A stretch of DNA of 64,000 nt from Flavobacterium sp. HJ-32-4 (GCF_022532105.1 NZ_CP092832.1:3253001-3317000); one strand, 5' to 3'; positions 44,995-54,085 are shown, numbered from the stretch's first letter. Numbers and translations: made by a program. Notes: generated by a model not told the origin, from the letters alone.

Positions 44995-46002
44995 CTACCA
45001 CCGAATAATCGCACTCGCCCACGTAAAGCCACTGCCGAAAGCCGCCAGCACCACGAGATCGCCGTCTTTTATTTTTCCGGCTTCCCATGCCTCGGTCAGC
45101 GCAATCGGAATCGAAGCCGCGGTCGTATTGCCATACCGCTGGATGTTGTTGAACACCTGGTCATCCCCCAACTGGAACTTCTGCTGGATGAACTGCGCGA
45201 TCCGCAGGTTCGCCTGGTGGGGTATCAGCATGTTGATATCCGAAACGGAAAGGCCATTCGCCGCCAGTCCTTCGTTGATGACTTCCGCAAAACGCACCAC
45301 CGCATTCTTAAACACGAACTGGCCGTTCATATACGGGTAATAACTTTCGTCATCCGGATTGGCATCCGCGATGATGTCGGTCACCCAACGTGCCCCCATT
45401 CCGGGCGCATTAAGGTATAATTCTTCTGCATGTGCACCTTCCGAATGCAGGTGGGTCGACAGGATACCTTTCGACAGGTCCTCCTCCCGCTTCAATACCG
45501 CGGCACCGGCTCCATCCCCGAAGATGACCGAGACGCCCCGGCCCCGTGTCGTCATGTCAAGTCCGACGGAATGCACCTCCGAACCGATCACCAATACTGT
45601 GCAGTACATGCCCGTCCGGATAAACTGGTCGGCCACCGATAAAGCATACACAAAACCCGAACACTGGTTGCGCACATCCAGCGCGCCAACCGTCCGGAGT
45701 CCGAGTTCTTTTTGTACTGCCACACCCGGTCCCGGAAAATAGTAATCCGGACTCAACGTCGCGAATACCACAAAGTCGATATCATCCGCCTTCACACTGG
45801 CACGCTCCATCGCAATCTTCGCGGCTTTCACACCCATCGAAGTCGTCGAATCCTGTCCGCGCACAATGTGGCGCCGCTGTTCGATGCCCGTTCGCTCACG
45901 GATCCACTCGTCGTTGGTATCCATGATCTTCGAGAGATCTTCATTCGTAACTACATTATCGGGAACATAGAAGCCGAGTCCGGCCATACGGGAATGATAC
46001 AT
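44995..46002 (-). CDS. 3-oxoacyl-ACP synthase III family protein (FabH-like)
   Basis: The start at 46002 (MYHSRMAGLGFYVPDNVVTNED) gives 335 residues. The thiolase-fold active site is complete: Cys114 in DVRNQCSGFVYAL, His in LIPHQANLRI and Asn in QRYGNTTAAS. FabH starts fatty acid synthesis by condensing acetyl-CoA with malonyl-ACP, but Bacteroidota carry several paralogues, some for aryl polyenes or other lipids. No acyl carrier protein or fab gene is adjacent, so a specialised role is possible. I give no symbol for that reason. Confidence 0.9.
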   Translation of the reverse strand: MYHSRMAGLGFYVPDNVVTNEDLSKIMDTNDEWIRERTGIEQRRHIVRGQDSTTSMGVKAAKIAMERASVKADDIDFVVFATLSPDYYFPGPGVAVQKELGLRTVGALDVRNQCSGFVYALSVADQFIRTGMYCTVLVIGSEVHSVGLDMTTRGRGVSVIFGDGAGAAVLKREEDLSKGILSTHLHSEGAHAEELYLNAPGMGARWVTDIIADANPDDESYYPYMNGQFVFKNAVVRFAEVINEGLAANGLSVSDINMLIPHQANLRIAQFIQQKFQLGDDQVFNNIQRYGNTTAASIPIALTEAWEAGKIKDGDLVVLAAFGSGFTWASAIIRW

Positions 46003-46155
46003 AACGTACTTTTTGATAAAATTCGACCCGTCCTTTTGCCAAACCGGCAAAAAGAACCGCTTGCAAGATACGGCTTTTGACGATGCCGTCGAAATACCCT
46101 ACAACGGTTGTCCGACTGCCCAAAAATCATGACCTTCGTAAAAACCGCCCGAACC

Positions 46156-47211
46156 ATGCGCTATCTTCTCCTTCTGGCCTTCAGCGCCGCCTGCTTTGCA
46201 CAACCCCTATCGTCTACACAGGCGGCCCACCTGGCAACGCTGCCGATGAAGTGCCTGCAACAGGAGTACCCCAACAAAACCGGGCAGTTGCTGGCCAACA
46301 GCAGTGAAATCGCCGGACCTAAAGACCTGCATCCGGCTTTTTACGGGTGCTTCGACTGGCATTCGTCGGTGCACGGACACTGGAGCCTGGTGTACCTCCT
46401 CGCCCATTTTCCCCAACTCGAAGGCCGCGATGTCATCATCGGCAAATTGCAACAGAACCTCAGCCGTGAGAATATTGCCGTCGAAATAGCCTATCTCTCC
46501 CGCAAACACGAAAAATCGTTCGAACGTACCTATGGCTGGGCGTGGTTGCTCAAGCTCCAGCAGGAACTTGATACCGCTCCCGATTCGTATGCCGCGCCAC
46601 TGGCAGCCAACCTGCGCCCGTTGACCGATACATTGGTGGCCCGCTATACCGAATTCCTGCCCAAACTGCTGTATCCCATCCGCGTCGGCACCCACAGCAA
46701 TACCGCTTTCGGGTTGTCATTGGCATGGGATTACGCCGTCCATACCCAAAATAAGGCATTTCAAGACGTATTACGAACAGCCGCACTTCGCCTTTTCGGA
46801 GCCGATAAAGATGCCCCTTTTATTTGGGAACCCAGCGGCACCGACTTCCTCTCGCCCTGCCTCGAAGAAATCGGTATAATGCAACGCGTATTGCCGGAGC
46901 ACGAGTTCCTCAAATGGATGAAAGCCTTTGCCCCCGTCCTGAAAAAGAAAGACTTCAAATGGGAGCCCGGAAAGGTGTCAGACCGAACCGATGGCCATCT
47001 GGTGCATCTAGACGGACTCAACTTTTCCCGCGCGTGGAACCTCTACCGGTTGGCGGCACAATACCCGCGGGCATACGGGCATCTCAGGTCCCTGGCCGAC
47101 CTCCACATGGCTGCTTCCCTGCCCTCAGTCGTAGACGGGAATTACGAGGGCGAGCACTGGCTGGCTTCGTTTGCACTGCATGCGTTTGAAGAAAAAGGCG
47201 CTTCGTATTAA
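46156..47211 (+). CDS. DUF2891 domain protein, exported
   Basis: The start at 46156 gives 351 residues with a signal peptide (MRYLLLLAFSAACFAQ); the ATG at 46129 adds nine residues before it. The family signature HPAFYGCFDWHSSVHGHW is present near residues 57-74, with later RTYGWAWLLKL and GTHSNTAFGLSLAWDYA. The alpha-helical pattern and paired acidic or His residues resemble (alpha/alpha)6 barrel hydrolases, but the biochemical role of DUF2891 is not established. Its promoter region is shared with the FabH-like gene on the other strand. Confidence 0.88.
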   Translation: MRYLLLLAFSAACFAQPLSSTQAAHLATLPMKCLQQEYPNKTGQLLANSSEIAGPKDLHPAFYGCFDWHSSVHGHWSLVYLLAHFPQLEGRDVIIGKLQQNLSRENIAVEIAYLSRKHEKSFERTYGWAWLLKLQQELDTAPDSYAAPLAANLRPLTDTLVARYTEFLPKLLYPIRVGTHSNTAFGLSLAWDYAVHTQNKAFQDVLRTAALRLFGADKDAPFIWEPSGTDFLSPCLEEIGIMQRVLPEHEFLKWMKAFAPVLKKKDFKWEPGKVSDRTDGHLVHLDGLNFSRAWNLYRLAAQYPRAYGHLRSLADLHMAASLPSVVDGNYEGEHWLASFALHAFEEKGASY

Positions 47212-47274
47212 CAAGCCGCCGTCGCCTGTGCCATTCCAAAAGTCCGGCCCGTAGGCAACCGTCGCGACTTTCCG

Positions 47275-47282
47275 TACCTTTG
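47275..47282 (+). promoter_or_regulatory. -7 box of the FAD oxidoreductase gene
   Basis: TACCTTTG is followed by four bases and then the ATG at 47287, again implying a leaderless transcript. Confidence 0.6.
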
Positions 47283-47286
47283 CGCC

Positions 47287-48864
47287 ATGCCAAAGGAACT
47301 CCTGATACAGGTACCACCTGAAACCGCTGCCGATGCATCGGCCCTCAAATTGCATGTCGCACGGCACATCCGGATTTCGGAATCGCAAATCGATCATATC
47401 ACCATCCTGAAACGGTCGATTGATGCGCGCCAACGGGCCATCAAAATCAACCTCAAGCTGCACGTTTTTGTAGACGGTGAGCCGTTCTCAGACGCGCTCA
47501 TAGCCCTACCCGACTATCCCGACGTGTCGAACGCACCGGAAGTCTTGGTAATTGGCGCCGGACCCGCCGGACTCTTCGCCGCTTTGCGCCTCATCGAGTT
47601 GGGATGTCGACCAATCGTCATCGAGCGCGGAAAAGACGTAAGAGGACGTCGGCGCGACCTGAAAGCCATCAACCGTGACCATATCGTGGACGAAGATTCC
47701 AATTATTGTTTTGGCGAAGGCGGCGCGGGCACTTATTCCGATGGTAAACTCTACACCCGTTCCAAAAAACGCGGCGACATTGACCGCATCCTTCGGCTGC
47801 TGGTCGGATTTGGTGCGAGTGCTGACATATTGGTCGAGGCACATCCCCATATCGGCACCAACAAACTGCCCAAAATCATCGAAGACATACGCGAGAAGAT
47901 CATCGAACGGGGCGGTAAAGTCCTTTTCGAAACCCGCATGACCGACCTGATTTTGGAAGGAGGGGCCGTGCGTGGCATCGTCACACAAAACGGCGAACGC
48001 ATTGCCGCGAAAAGCCTGATCCTGGCAACCGGACACTCCGCCCGCGATGTATTTGAACTACTCCATCGGAAGAACATCCTTATCGAAGCCAAGCCCTTTG
48101 CATTGGGCGTACGCGCCGAGCATCCGCAAAGCCTCATCGACCAGATCCAATACAGTTGTGACTACCGGGGTGCCTTCCTGCCTCCGGCGCCGTATTCCAT
48201 CGTCAAACAGGTCAACGGACGGGGTATGTATTCCTTCTGTATGTGTCCGGGAGGCGTCATCGCACCCTGCGCAACGAGTCCGGGCGAGGTCGTCACCAAC
48301 GGTTGGTCGCCCTCAAAACGCGACCAGGCGACCGCCAATTCCGGCATCGTGGTGGAACTCCGCCTTGAAGACTTTGCGCCGTTTGCAAAAGAAGGACCGC
48401 TCGCTGGAGTGGCTTTCCAGCGCGACATCGAACAACGTGCATGGCGATTGGCAGGTGAAACCCAACGAGTGCCTGCCCAACGCATGGTCGACTTTTCAAA
48501 AGCAAAGGTATCGGCCGACATCCCGAAAACGTCTTACGTGCCGGGCACGACGTCTGTAGAGTTAGGGAATGTTTTCCCCGGTTTCCTTACCCAAACACTA
48601 CGCCAGGGGTTTGCGGAATTCGGCAAGACCATGAGGGGCTATTTCACCAACGACGCCATCCTGCATGCCCCGGAATCGCGAACATCATCACCTGTTCGCA
48701 TCCCCCGCGATCCCGACACACTCATGCACCCTGAAATAGCCGGACTCTACCCGTGCGGAGAAGGGGCAGGTTACGCCGGTGGCATCGTATCGGCCGCAAT
48801 CGACGGCGAGAAATGCGCGTTCATGGTGGCGGCTTCGCTTGTCGGCGCAAAACCAATCTCTTAA
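47287..48864 (+). CDS. FAD-dependent dehydrogenase (COG2509 type)
   Basis: The 525-residue protein has an N-terminal domain of about 80 residues, then the FAD-binding GAGPAGLFAALRL at 90-102. Family motifs are EGGAGTYSDGKLYTR, HIGTNKLPKI, LATGHSARDVFELL, FCMCPGGVIAPCATSPGEVVTNGWSPSKRD and the closing GLYPCGEGAGYAGGIVSAAIDG. It belongs to the family of NAD/FAD oxidoreductases widespread in bacteria and plants; its physiological substrate is not defined. It is in the same direction as idi but 71 bases apart. Confidence 0.92.
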   Translation: MPKELLIQVPPETAADASALKLHVARHIRISESQIDHITILKRSIDARQRAIKINLKLHVFVDGEPFSDALIALPDYPDVSNAPEVLVIGAGPAGLFAALRLIELGCRPIVIERGKDVRGRRRDLKAINRDHIVDEDSNYCFGEGGAGTYSDGKLYTRSKKRGDIDRILRLLVGFGASADILVEAHPHIGTNKLPKIIEDIREKIIERGGKVLFETRMTDLILEGGAVRGIVTQNGERIAAKSLILATGHSARDVFELLHRKNILIEAKPFALGVRAEHPQSLIDQIQYSCDYRGAFLPPAPYSIVKQVNGRGMYSFCMCPGGVIAPCATSPGEVVTNGWSPSKRDQATANSGIVVELRLEDFAPFAKEGPLAGVAFQRDIEQRAWRLAGETQRVPAQRMVDFSKAKVSADIPKTSYVPGTTSVELGNVFPGFLTQTLRQGFAEFGKTMRGYFTNDAILHAPESRTSSPVRIPRDPDTLMHPEIAGLYPCGEGAGYAGGIVSAAIDGEKCAFMVAASLVGAKPIS

Positions 48865-48923
48865 ACGAGCGTTAAACCTGTGGTGACGCCCGTCTGGCCC
48901 GTCAGTAAGCGTCCGTTTTTTCG

Positions 48924-48931
48924 TATTTTTA
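48924..48931 (+). promoter_or_regulatory. -7-like box of idi
   Basis: TATTTTTA lies four bases before the ATG at 48936, with the same spacing as several other genes here. Confidence 0.4.
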
Positions 48932-48935
48932 CACG

Positions 48936-49463
48936 ATGACGGAAGAACACGTAATCCTGGTCAATGAAAAGGACGAGCCTATTGGGCTGATGCCGAAGAT
49001 GGAAGCACATGAAAAAGCGGTTTTGCACCGCGCCTTTTCCGTGTTTGTGCTCAATTCAAAAAACGAGGTCATGTTGCAGCAACGGGCCCGTGATAAATAC
49101 CATTCCCCTTTGCTTTGGACCAATACCTGCTGTAGCCACCAGCGTGACGGCGAGTCGAATATCGAAGCCGGAACACGACGTTTATTCGAAGAAATGGGGT
49201 TCACCACCGAACTGCGCGAACTCTTCCATTTCATTTACAAAGCACCTTTTGACAACGGCCTTACTGAACACGAACTCGACCACGTCATGATCGGTCGCTA
49301 CGATGGCGTGCCCCAGGTCAATCCGGCGGAAGTCGAAAGCTGGAAGTGGATGGATATTGAGTCGATCCGTACCGACATGACCGTACATCCGGAACGTTAC
49401 ACTGTTTGGTTCCGCATCATTTTTGACGAATTCTATCACTTCCTGGAAGAACACACTCTTTAA
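48936..49463 (+). CDS. idi: Isopentenyl-diphosphate delta-isomerase, type I
   Basis: The enzyme converts IPP to DMAPP for isoprenoid synthesis. The 175-residue Nudix-fold protein has the active-site Cys in WTNTCCSHQ (65-66), the Nudix-like segment EAGTRRLFEEMGF, and the catalytic Glu in ELDHV (about 114). Metal-binding His residues are in HRAFSVFV and CCSHQR. Length is usual for bacterial type I enzymes. The tetrahydropterin synthase gene follows within 13 bases, so the two are probably in one transcript. Confidence 0.96.
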   Translation: MTEEHVILVNEKDEPIGLMPKMEAHEKAVLHRAFSVFVLNSKNEVMLQQRARDKYHSPLLWTNTCCSHQRDGESNIEAGTRRLFEEMGFTTELRELFHFIYKAPFDNGLTEHELDHVMIGRYDGVPQVNPAEVESWKWMDIESIRTDMTVHPERYTVWFRIIFDEFYHFLEEHTL

Positions 49464-49476
49464 CCGCCACACCACC

Positions 49477-49887
49477 GTGAAAGTAACTGTCTCCCGTCGC
49501 GCCCACTTTAATGCTGCCCATCGGCTTTACCGGCCTGATTGGTCAGACGAACGCAACAATGCAGTGTTCGGCAAGTGCAACAATCCGAACTTCCACGGGC
49601 ACAATTACGAATTGATTGTGTCGGTGACGGGAGAGATTGATCCTGAAACGGGCTTTGTCATTGATGTCAAGGAACTTGCCGACCTTATCAAGGCATATGT
49701 CGAAAACGCCTTCGACCATAAAAACCTCAACCTCGACGTTGCCGATTTTCAATCCCTTAACCCAACGGCCGAGAACATTGCCGTGGTGATCTGGAACCGC
49801 CTCAGGCCGCATATTGCCGCCGATAAAGAGATGGAAGTGACCTTATATGAAACACCGCGCAACTTCGTTTCCTATCGGGGATTGTGA
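49477..49887 (+). CDS. queD: 6-pyruvoyl/6-carboxy-tetrahydropterin synthase
   Basis: I chose the GTG at 49477 (xKVTVSRRAHFNAAHRL), which gives 136 residues; an ATG-started frame at 49423 overlaps idi and adds unrelated residues. The zinc ligands are in HFNAAHRL and FHGHNYEL, and the catalytic Cys in GKCNNPNFHGHNY. The proton-relay Asp-His is in FDHKNLN, and the pterin-anchoring Glu in VTLYETPRN. The fold is that of QueD (queuosine pathway) or PTPS (biopterin); the symbol is a family-based guess, as no other queuosine genes are here. Confidence 0.88.
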   Translation: MKVTVSRRAHFNAAHRLYRPDWSDERNNAVFGKCNNPNFHGHNYELIVSVTGEIDPETGFVIDVKELADLIKAYVENAFDHKNLNLDVADFQSLNPTAENIAVVIWNRLRPHIAADKEMEVTLYETPRNFVSYRGL

Positions 49888-49963
49888 TTTTTATAAGGAA
49901 TTGACGGAATTGTAGTAGGACACTTCCGTCGGTTAGACGAAATTTGCGCGTAAAACACCGCGT

Positions 49964-50932
49964 ATGGCCCTTCCGCTTTATCCGCTTACCTTCGCTCCCA
50001 TCCTGAAAGAACGCATTTGGGGAGGTGAGAAACTGCGTACGTATCTCCACAAACCCATCGAATCCGCTATTACCGGCGAAAGCTGGGAACTGTCGGCTGT
50101 CAAAGGCGATGTCAGTGTCGTGGCAGACGGACCCTTGGCGGGACAACCGCTCGATGCCCTGATTGCCGAGCGTCCGGATGACCTACTCGGAACCAAGGTA
50201 CACGCGCGATTCGGGGCCGAATTTCCCTTACTCTTCAAATACCTGGATGCACGCGAAGACCTGTCGATCCAGGTGCATCCCAATGATGAACTGGCGAAGG
50301 CCCGTCACAACTCATTCGGCAAAACCGAGATGTGGTATGTGATGCAAGCCGATCCGGGCGCGCGCATCATCGTAGGATTCAAGGAAAAGTCGAGTCCGGA
50401 AGCCTACCTCAATAGCTTAAAACACAATTCCATACTCGACCTACTCGACACCCGAACGGCACACAAAGGCGACGTTTTCTTTCTCAACACGGGCACTGTA
50501 CACGCCATCGGGGCCGGTCTGGTCATTGCGGAAATACAACAGACCTCGGACATCACGTATCGCATCTACGATTTCGACCGCACCGATGCACATGGCAACC
50601 GTCGTGAACTCCACGTCGAACAGGCACTTGACGCCATTAACTACGACAAAACCGAGGCATTGCGCACGTATGACACAAAGCCGAATGTCGCCAACACGAT
50701 GGTCGATTGTCCGTATTTTCAAACGAACTTCCTGCCTCTTGATGGGCAATTGGACGTGTCGAAATCCGGTGATTCCTTCACGGTGTATATGTGCACCGAA
50801 GGCGCGTTTTCGATTACTGTAGACGGAAACGAGTATCCGTATACCATGGGCAACACCGTATTGCTGCCGGCCGCATTGACCGACTTCCGTTTGTCCGGAA
50901 CCGCCACGCTACTGGAAATTTCGGTGCCGTAG
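49964..50932 (+). CDS. manA: Mannose-6-phosphate isomerase, class I
   Basis: The 322-residue protein is a type I phosphomannose isomerase, interconverting mannose-6-phosphate and fructose-6-phosphate. The metal site is shown by SIQVHPND (Gln and His), GKTEMWYV (Glu) and GTVHAIGAGLVIAEIQQTSDITYRIYD (His plus the substrate-binding segment). The N-terminus WGGEKLRTYL is also typical. The C-terminal cupin half is complete. It feeds GDP-mannose for surface glycans, which fits other envelope genes here, but it stands in its own unit. Confidence 0.94.
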   Translation: MALPLYPLTFAPILKERIWGGEKLRTYLHKPIESAITGESWELSAVKGDVSVVADGPLAGQPLDALIAERPDDLLGTKVHARFGAEFPLLFKYLDAREDLSIQVHPNDELAKARHNSFGKTEMWYVMQADPGARIIVGFKEKSSPEAYLNSLKHNSILDLLDTRTAHKGDVFFLNTGTVHAIGAGLVIAEIQQTSDITYRIYDFDRTDAHGNRRELHVEQALDAINYDKTEALRTYDTKPNVANTMVDCPYFQTNFLPLDGQLDVSKSGDSFTVYMCTEGAFSITVDGNEYPYTMGNTVLLPAALTDFRLSGTATLLEISVP

Positions 50933-50955
50933 GCTGTCGTTCAAAAACTTATACG

Positions 50956-50963
50956 TACTTTTG
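50956..50963 (+). promoter_or_regulatory. -7 box of the 89-residue protein gene
   Basis: TACTTTTG matches TAnnTTTG and lies 24 bases before the ATG at 50988. Confidence 0.55.
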
Positions 50964-50987
50964 CACCGAATTTTTAAACACAAGAAA

Positions 50988-51257
50988 ATGGCAAGCGTTC
51001 GTAACCTTAAAAAAGACATTAACTACGTATTGGGCGATATCATCGAGGCCGTTTACCTGTATGAGCTGGCTACATCGGGAAAACCGAGCGTGGAAAGCAA
51101 TGCCGTGATCGAAGAAGCCATCGTGGCGTTCGATACCTTGATCGCGAAAGTGAATGCTGTGAAGGGAAATGACAAAAAAGCGTCATTCAAAGCCATCAAC
51201 GCGGAACTGGAAGAAACAGCCAACGCACTGGTAGCCAAAATCAACGCGCTACAGTAA
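50988..51257 (+). CDS. Small conserved-looking helical protein
   Basis: The start at 50988 gives 89 residues (MASVRNLKKDINYVLGDIIEA...), all of it predicted helical by heptad-like spacing of Leu, Ile and Val with Lys and Glu. It has one Tyr pair and no Cys or signal peptide. The sequence has the look of a conserved Flavobacteriia protein of unknown function. Its own promoter and neighbour tRNA suggest it is expressed steadily. No function can be assigned. Confidence 0.75.
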   Translation: MASVRNLKKDINYVLGDIIEAVYLYELATSGKPSVESNAVIEEAIVAFDTLIAKVNAVKGNDKKASFKAINAELEETANALVAKINALQ

Positions 51258-51287
51258 TAAAAAAAGCGGCTAAAAAACAGGCCTGAC

Positions 51288-51319
51288 TTTTGGTTTTTTG
51301 GGAAGAGCCTGTATATTTG
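51288..51319 (+). promoter_or_regulatory. Full -33/-7 promoter of tRNA-Thr
   Basis: TTTTG (51288-51292) is separated by 19 bases from TATATTTG (51312-51319). This is the best complete Bacteroidota promoter in the window, 11 bases before the tRNA. Confidence 0.75.
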
Positions 51320-51330
51320 CACGTGTAAAT

Positions 51331-51404
51331 GCCGGTGTAGCTCAGTTGGCCAGAGCAGTTGATTTGTAATCATCAGGTCGTGGGTTCGAATCCCTCCATC
51401 GGCT
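51331..51404 (+). tRNA. tRNA-Thr (anticodon TGT)
   Basis: The 74-base cloverleaf has acceptor arms GCCGGTG / CATCGGC (one G-T pair), a D arm with AGTTGG, the anticodon TGT at 51365-51367 flanked by TT and AA, and a T loop TTCGAAT. CCA is not encoded. The anticodon stem has a U-U mismatch at its second pair, and the T stem also has a U-U pair. It should read ACA and, with wobble, other Thr codons. Confidence 0.95.
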
Positions 51405-51408
51405 CAGC

Positions 51409-51433
51409 AAACCATCCTTGTGATGGTTTTTTT
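51409..51433 (+). terminator. Terminator of the tRNA
   Basis: AACCATC / GATGGTT form a 7-bp stem with a 5-base loop followed by seven T residues, five bases after the tRNA end. Confidence 0.85.
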
Positions 51434-51474
51434 ATGGACAAAAAAAGCCATCCTTTCCGGATGGCTTTTTGTTT
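51434..51474 (-). terminator. Bidirectional terminator of the DUF4369 gene
   Basis: The 12-bp perfect stem AAAAAGCCATCC / GGATGGCTTTTT with a 5-base loop has A/T runs on both sides. It serves the minus gene ending at 51475 and backs up the tRNA terminator. Confidence 0.85.
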
Positions 51475-52188
51475 TTACTGACCGGCTTTCAACCGCTCTT
51501 TGTAGTACTTTTCCAGTCGCTGTCCATACAGCGATTTCGCTACTTTCGGTGTCATCGAGGTACGGATGGTATCGAGGTATTTCAGGCTCACATCCGGGAT
51601 GGCAGACAGCGCGACATAAGGCGCTACTTCCTGGTCGCGGTGGTTGACCGCAAAATTGACGGCATAGAGGTAGCGGCGCTTTAAATTCGACTCCGACACC
51701 TTTTCGAGGCTATCCAGACGCTCCGGTTTCCCGAGTCGCTGTGCACGGAGTTTCTCAACGATCAGGTTCGTATTCTGGTCGGTGAAACGACTGTCTACCT
51801 TACGGAATTCGTCATACAACGCATGGTTTTTCGACCCCGTAATCTTTGCATCGGCAAAAAAGGCATCGAGCGTCGTCTCGATGTTCATATTGCCCGGTTC
51901 AGCAAAAAAGGGCAGACGGTCATCAATTGAGTTGGTCGTGCCGCGGTCGAGTACGAGTACAAACATTTCCGGCGACGTGACATTCAGCCAGGTTTCAAAA
52001 TGGGAATCATTGTCAATACGGATGCTATCCAATACGACCAATGACGTATCCACCTGTTTTTTGATATAAAGTGTTCCTTTCCCGAGTCCTTTGACATTTC
52101 CGGTGAGGTGCAGGTTTCCTTCTTTCTTCGTATCCTGGCACGCAACCAGCAACACCACGCCGGCCAGGGCCGCAACCAATCGTTTCAT
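51475..52188 (-). CDS. DUF4369-domain lipoprotein
   Basis: The start at 52188 gives 237 residues with a lipoprotein signal ending LLVAC (Cys17). The first part (about 22-120) is the DUF4369 domain (LHLTGNVKGLGKGTLYIKK, SLVVLDSIRIDNDSHFE, AEPGNMNIE), which usually precedes a thioredoxin-like disulfide reductase domain. Here the remaining ~110 residues form a helical region without a CxxC motif, so it is a short version without redox activity. It is likely to be anchored in the periplasm or outer membrane. Confidence 0.85.
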   Translation of the reverse strand: MKRLVAALAGVVLLVACQDTKKEGNLHLTGNVKGLGKGTLYIKKQVDTSLVVLDSIRIDNDSHFETWLNVTSPEMFVLVLDRGTTNSIDDRLPFFAEPGNMNIETTLDAFFADAKITGSKNHALYDEFRKVDSRFTDQNTNLIVEKLRAQRLGKPERLDSLEKVSESNLKRRYLYAVNFAVNHRDQEVAPYVALSAIPDVSLKYLDTIRTSMTPKVAKSLYGQRLEKYYKERLKAGQ

Positions 52189-52213
52189 CTGTTTTGAGTT
52201 TGCGCAAAATAAA

Positions 52214-52248
52214 GAAAAAATCCCCAAAGCGCGGGCCTTGGGGATTTT
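52214..52248 (-). terminator. Rho-independent terminator of the M61 peptidase gene
   Basis: On the minus strand AAATCCCCAA pairs with TTGGGGATTT around a 10-base loop, followed by a T-run. It lies 20 bases beyond the stop at 52268. Confidence 0.8.
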
Positions 52249-52267
52249 ACATTAGGGTGTTTTTTCA

Positions 52268-54085
52268 CTATCCTTTCAACCAGGCATTGCGAAGCGCCTG
52301 TTTTTCGGCTCCGGAGGCGTTGTAGCCTTCCTCCTCGGTCGACGGAAGCACCACTTTTCCGGATACGGTTTTCTCTTCTGTACCGCGGCGGATCTTTAAC
52401 GTAACCGCATCGCCTTCCTTCCAGCCTATACTTGCCATGACGAGGTCGTAAATATTATTGACGTTGTAGGCGGTGCCATTGGCTTCCAACAGCACGTCAT
52501 TTCCTTCAATACCCAGGTTCTTGGCAAAGGCGTTATCAAGGCCCGGCAGGAAGTAAATCTCGCTCTTCGGATTCACCCCGATATACGGCGTCTGCATGTC
52601 TTTCAGCAGGGGCATCCCCTTCTTGTTGTATTTTCCTTTCACGACGCCCATTTTGGCGAAGTACTCACTATACGGGATCGGTGTTTCGCCCGCCACATAC
52701 TTGTCAAGGAACGCGCCGACTTCCGGATACGTCATTTGCGTGATTTCGGCAAACAAAGCCTCGTCCTCAAACGGTTTTCCCGCGCCGTATTTGGCTGACA
52801 GGCGTTGCATCATGTCGAGGATACCCCGTTGTCCGTTGCTTTTCTCACGGATGATGATATCGATGCACATGCCGATAAGGGCCCCTTTCTCATATACGTT
52901 CTGGTATTGGTCTTTATACGGTTTCACCAATACGTTCTGGCTCATTTTCGTAAACGACATTTTGTCGTCCATGCGCGAGGCGTTTTCGATTTTACCGGTC
53001 ATCCGGTCGAGGAACTCCTGCTCCGAAATCAATCCCTGGTTCACCTGGAACAAATTCGCAAAATACTCCGTTACGCCTTCGTACATCCAAAGGTGTTTCG
53101 ACATCTTTGGCGCGTTGAAATCAAAATACTGGATTTCTTTTGAGTGGATGGTCAGCGGCGTTACAATGTGGAAAAATTCGTGTGACACGACGTCACGCAA
53201 TTGCGCTCCAAGACCTTCCACACCCATCGATTCCGGCATCACGACAGTTGTACAGGTGGGGTGTTCAAGTGCCCCGAATCCTTTGGCATCCGTTTCCGAA
53301 AGCGTCGAAAGGTAAATAAGGATGCTGTATTTCTTGGTCGAATTGAAGTTTCCGAGGAAGGCTTTCTGCGCCGTCATCATCTCTTTCAAATCGGGGGTGA
53401 TGGCCTCGGCGGTAATAGTGCCATTGGGTGAATACACCGCAATCAGGATATCCATGCCGTTGATTTGGAATTCGGTATGGTCAGGTGTGGAATACATAAT
53501 CGGATTCTCGACGAGTTCCGCATACCGCGACACCGTAAAGCGATCTGCGGTTGGAGATGCATCGAGATCAGTCATCGACGTGGCGCCCCAAAGTCCGGCC
53601 GGATGCGATACCGTCATTTCATAAGGCGTTTCCATAAACTCCTTGAAATAGCCGACAAAGGCCTGGGTATTGACCAGGAAGTTCTTATTCGCGTCAATAT
53701 TACTTCCCACCGGCGAAAAAATATCGTGTTTCCCTTCGATATCAAACGTGTCATTCACGAGATACGTAATCTTGGCGAGTTTTTTCGCGCCTACAATCGT
53801 CCAGGAATTCACATCGGTTTTTTCCACCACCAATGGCTTCCCGTCGGTTCCTACGGCTTTCAGGTCATCGATGTACTTTCCGAAATCGTCTTCCGAATAC
53901 GTACCCGGAACGGTTTTGGGAATAAAATAGGTGATCTTGTCCGTGGCGATCTTGGGCACCGAAACGGTAACCTGTACTTTATCGTCGACCACATTCGTCA
54001 GATCCAGATTCGCTTTTAGGGCGTTTTGTGCAAAAGAGGCGACGCCCGTCAGCAGGACGACACACCACATCAAAGGTTTTGTCAT
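52268..54085 (-). CDS. M61-family peptidase with PDZ domain
   Basis: This 605-residue exported protein (signal ending GVASFAQ) has the N-terminal beta domain, the zinc motif SHEFFH (His302, Glu303, His306) in VVSHEFFHIVTPLTIHSK, and the characteristic WMYEGVTEYFANL with the third ligand Glu. A PDZ domain occupies about 505-580 (IGVNPKSEIYFLPGLDNAFAKNLGIEGNDVLLEANG). The family is the glycyl aminopeptidase group. It acts in the periplasm or outside; the substrate is unknown. A separate terminator divides it from the DUF4369 gene. Confidence 0.93.
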   Translation of the reverse strand: MTKPLMWCVVLLTGVASFAQNALKANLDLTNVVDDKVQVTVSVPKIATDKITYFIPKTVPGTYSEDDFGKYIDDLKAVGTDGKPLVVEKTDVNSWTIVGAKKLAKITYLVNDTFDIEGKHDIFSPVGSNIDANKNFLVNTQAFVGYFKEFMETPYEMTVSHPAGLWGATSMTDLDASPTADRFTVSRYAELVENPIMYSTPDHTEFQINGMDILIAVYSPNGTITAEAITPDLKEMMTAQKAFLGNFNSTKKYSILIYLSTLSETDAKGFGALEHPTCTTVVMPESMGVEGLGAQLRDVVSHEFFHIVTPLTIHSKEIQYFDFNAPKMSKHLWMYEGVTEYFANLFQVNQGLISEQEFLDRMTGKIENASRMDDKMSFTKMSQNVLVKPYKDQYQNVYEKGALIGMCIDIIIREKSNGQRGILDMMQRLSAKYGAGKPFEDEALFAEITQMTYPEVGAFLDKYVAGETPIPYSEYFAKMGVVKGKYNKKGMPLLKDMQTPYIGVNPKSEIYFLPGLDNAFAKNLGIEGNDVLLEANGTAYNVNNIYDLVMASIGWKEGDAVTLKIRRGTEEKTVSGKVVLPSTEEEGYNASGAEKQALRNAWLKG

